Assembly: GCF_004000785.1 (NCBI RefSeq)
Contig: NZ_BILX01000002.1
Coordinates: 124,001-188,000 of the forward strand
DNA length: 64,000 nt
Direction of reading: 5' to 3'
Source: Paenibacillus ehimensis NBRC 15659
Lineage (GTDB): Bacteria > Bacillota > Bacilli > Paenibacillales > NBRC-103111
Under the pieces are notes generated by a model, which saw nothing but the letters and a program-made list of their open reading frames with translations, did not search any database and was not told the DNA's origin. Within the stretch, counting starts at the first letter, position 1. Each line of letters opens with the position of its first letter. Positions 62,584-64,000 of the stretch are shown one piece after another. A program made the position numbers and the translations under genes.

Positions 62584-63489
62584 CTAGAAAATCCGGTAAT
62601 TCGCTACGCGATAGGCTAATACATAGGAAATGGCGATCAAGATAAACGATACGACGGATTTCAACAGACCTACCGCCGTGGCGAAGCCGAACTGCGCCTG
62701 CTGCACCCCCATGCGATAAACGAAGGTGTCGATAATGTCCGCGCTTTCATAGACCGGCGGGCTGTACAGGTTGAAGATTTGCTCGAAGCCGGCATTCAGG
62801 ACGTTCCCGATATTCAGCGTCAGCATCAGGATGACGATCGGCATCATGCCGGGTAACGTAATATGGAAGGTTTGCTTCCATCGCCCCGCGCCGTCGATTT
62901 CCGCCGCTTCATAGAGCGACGGGTTGATGTTGGTTAACGCAGCCAGATATACAATTGTGCCGAAGCCGAATTCCTTCCATACATCCGACAGCACCATCGC
63001 ATACGGAAACCAGGCGTTGCTTCCCAAGAAAAAGATAGGCTGGATACCGAATAGCCCCAGAAATTGATTGAGAATGCCGGACGATGGAGACAACACATCG
63101 ACCAAGATCCCGCTTAACAGCACCCACGATAAAAAGTGAGGCAAGTAGACGAGCGTCTGGAACGTTCGCTTGATCCATTCTCTCCGCAGCTCGTTCAGCA
63201 GGATGGCCACCGTGATCGGCACGACCAGACCGGCGATGATTTTCATCACGGCAATATAGACGGTATTGAAGAAAATACGCCCGATATCGGGATAATCGAT
63301 CAATAATTGAAAGTTTTTCATCCCGATGAAGGGTGAGCCGAACAAGCCTCTGTTCGGGATATATTTCTGGAAAGCCATGATGAGGCCCGCCATGGGTACA
63401 TAGCTGAACATCACCACCAGCACGATTCCCGGAAGCAGCATGAGGTGCAGGGGCCACTCCCGCCTCCACATCCGTGTCAGTCCATTCAC
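62584..63489 (-). CDS. Sugar ABC permease, LplB/YtcQ-associated type
   Basis: About 301 residues from a GTG at 63489 (GTG at 63498 also possible), five bases after GAGGTGA; longer in-frame starts overlap a terminator-like hairpin. WRREWPLHLMLLPGIVLVVM begins the first helix, FQKYIPNRGLFGSPFIGMKN is highly typical of LplB, the EAA loop is YEAAEIDGAGRWKQTFHITL, and the last helix ends VLAYRVANYRIF. It pairs with the LplC-type permease downstream. Lies about 99 bases after the binding-protein gene. Confidence 0.92.
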   Translation of the reverse strand: MNGLTRMWRREWPLHLMLLPGIVLVVMFSYVPMAGLIMAFQKYIPNRGLFGSPFIGMKNFQLLIDYPDIGRIFFNTVYIAVMKIIAGLVVPITVAILLNELRREWIKRTFQTLVYLPHFLSWVLLSGILVDVLSPSSGILNQFLGLFGIQPIFFLGSNAWFPYAMVLSDVWKEFGFGTIVYLAALTNINPSLYEAAEIDGAGRWKQTFHITLPGMMPIVILMLTLNIGNVLNAGFEQIFNLYSPPVYESADIIDTFVYRMGVQQAQFGFATAVGLLKSVVSFILIAISYVLAYRVANYRIF

Positions 63490-63533
63490 GCCATTCACCT
63501 CGCCGTATACCTTAAGATGTTGTTCGATACCAT

Positions 63534-63569
63534 AAAAAAGAGGGAGGGACGATGTACGCCCAATCCCTC
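63534..63569 (-). terminator. Intra-operon attenuator between binding protein and permeases
   Basis: Minus-strand GAGGGA (63564-63569) pairs with TCCCTC (63540-63545), with additional inner GGGCG/CGTCCC pairing, then six T (63534-63539). It lies 19 bases after the binding-protein stop and before the permease start, so it would cut most transcripts and keep the binding protein in excess. Confidence 0.75.
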
Positions 63570-63587
63570 GATTCGCCCGGATAGCCG

Positions 63588-64000
63588 TTATTTTTTCGTC
63601 TTGTACCACTCGTTCACTTCTTTGGTCATGGCATCGCCGCCAAGCTTCTTCCATTCTTCCACGAATTTATCAAATTCATCGACCGATACTTGATTCATAA
63701 TAATTTTGAAATAGACCTCATCCCGCTTCTTGAGCAAAATTTCCTGTCTTTCGGCCATGGTCGGCGTCGGCGCGCCATAAAATTTATTTTGCAGATACTG
63801 CTTGTTCTTCTGGATGGCCGGAATGAGCGAATACACGCCATTCGGACCCGAGATCAGGTATTCCCACCACATGCTCGTATCGCCGTTAACATACTTCATC
63901 GCACGCTCGTATCTCGTTTTTTGGTCCTTCGACTCCAGAATACCCGTATCCTTGTTGGCAATCGCTTTAGGCAGCACCTCGCCGTTGTTATCGATTTGCT
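63588..64000 (-). CDS. Sugar ABC substrate-binding protein (LplA type), C-terminal part
   Basis: The last ~136 codons of an extracellular solute-binding protein; the frame stays open to the window edge. KAIANKDTGILESKDQKTRY, MKYVNGDTSMWWEYLISGPN and the C terminus QVSVDEFDKFVEEWKKLGGD are typical of the LplA/YtcQ family of large lipoproteins that feed LplB/LplC importers. It is the most upstream visible gene of the leftward operon and is followed by a hairpin attenuator. Confidence 0.88.
   Translation of the reverse strand, partial: QIDNNGEVLPKAIANKDTGILESKDQKTRYERAMKYVNGDTSMWWEYLISGPNGVYSLIPAIQKNKQYLQNKFYGAPTPTMAERQEILLKKRDEVYFKIIMNQVSVDEFDKFVEEWKKLGGDAMTKEVNEWYKTKK

Overview
The window looks like chromosomal DNA of a low-to-moderate GC Gram-positive of the Paenibacillus type. 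The reasons are strong AGGAGG ribosome sites, consensus sigma-A promoters (TTGACA, 17 bases, TATAAT), lipoprotein signal peptides, sugar ABC importers without their own ATPase (in Bacillales served by a shared MsmX-type ATPase), YesM/YesN two-component pairs, a TreR-type operator, a CcpA cre box and a glpT leader terminator. This is inferred from gene families, not from a database search. No rRNA, tRNA, CRISPR array, intact transposase or integrase was seen.

Layout. 1-740: start of a trehalose-6-phosphate hydrolase gene whose promoter sits between two TreR-type operators. 826-8970: one leftward block made of a VanY/VanR/VanS-like module followed by a sugar-ABC operon that also contains an HlyD-type adaptor; both parts start at nearly the same 55-bp promoter element. 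8979-11303: collagen-like protein, tail-collar protein and acetyltransferase. 11555-14195: a protein with two AbrB-type hairpins next to a decayed helD helicase. 14352-17721: arsM with a cysteine-rich MarR regulator, a tyrosine-phosphatase micro-ORF, a TetR regulator and a ketopantoate-reductase-like gene. 17828-21477: sensor-kinase fragment and a frameshifted rifampin phosphotransferase with its TetR regulator. 21554-30107: phnA, glpT, flavin reductases, ArsR-SRPBCC regulator, two SnoaL-like genes, a TetR/P450 operon and a uracil permease.

30179-36144: GH36 alpha-galactosidase and its divergent AraC regulator, a GlcU-type sugar transporter, then a Gln-rich protein and a membrane protein with 15-residue repeats. 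36203-43336: TetR/serine-hydrolase operon, then a response regulator, sensor kinase, ABC ATPase and FtsX-type permease with 11-bp spaced boxes before the ABC genes. 43529-45322: a DUF4062 gene without a normal start codon, then a decayed zone with an IS3-type relic. 45323-49590: XRE-cupin regulator diverging from a lactonase-like MBL enzyme, an alpha/beta hydrolase, RidA and a DMT exporter. 49633-50903: small proteins.

51101-54721: the most notable locus, a three-gene ABC-3C-type conflict operon (REase-like effector, middle component, DUF3732 SMC-like ATPase) in AT-rich DNA beside a decayed rlmH paralogue. 55507-58041: XRE repressor, small unknown protein and a chemoreceptor. 58207-64000: YesN, YesM, two LplB/LplC-type permeases and the end of their solute-binding protein, a complete leftward sensing and import operon cut by the window edge.
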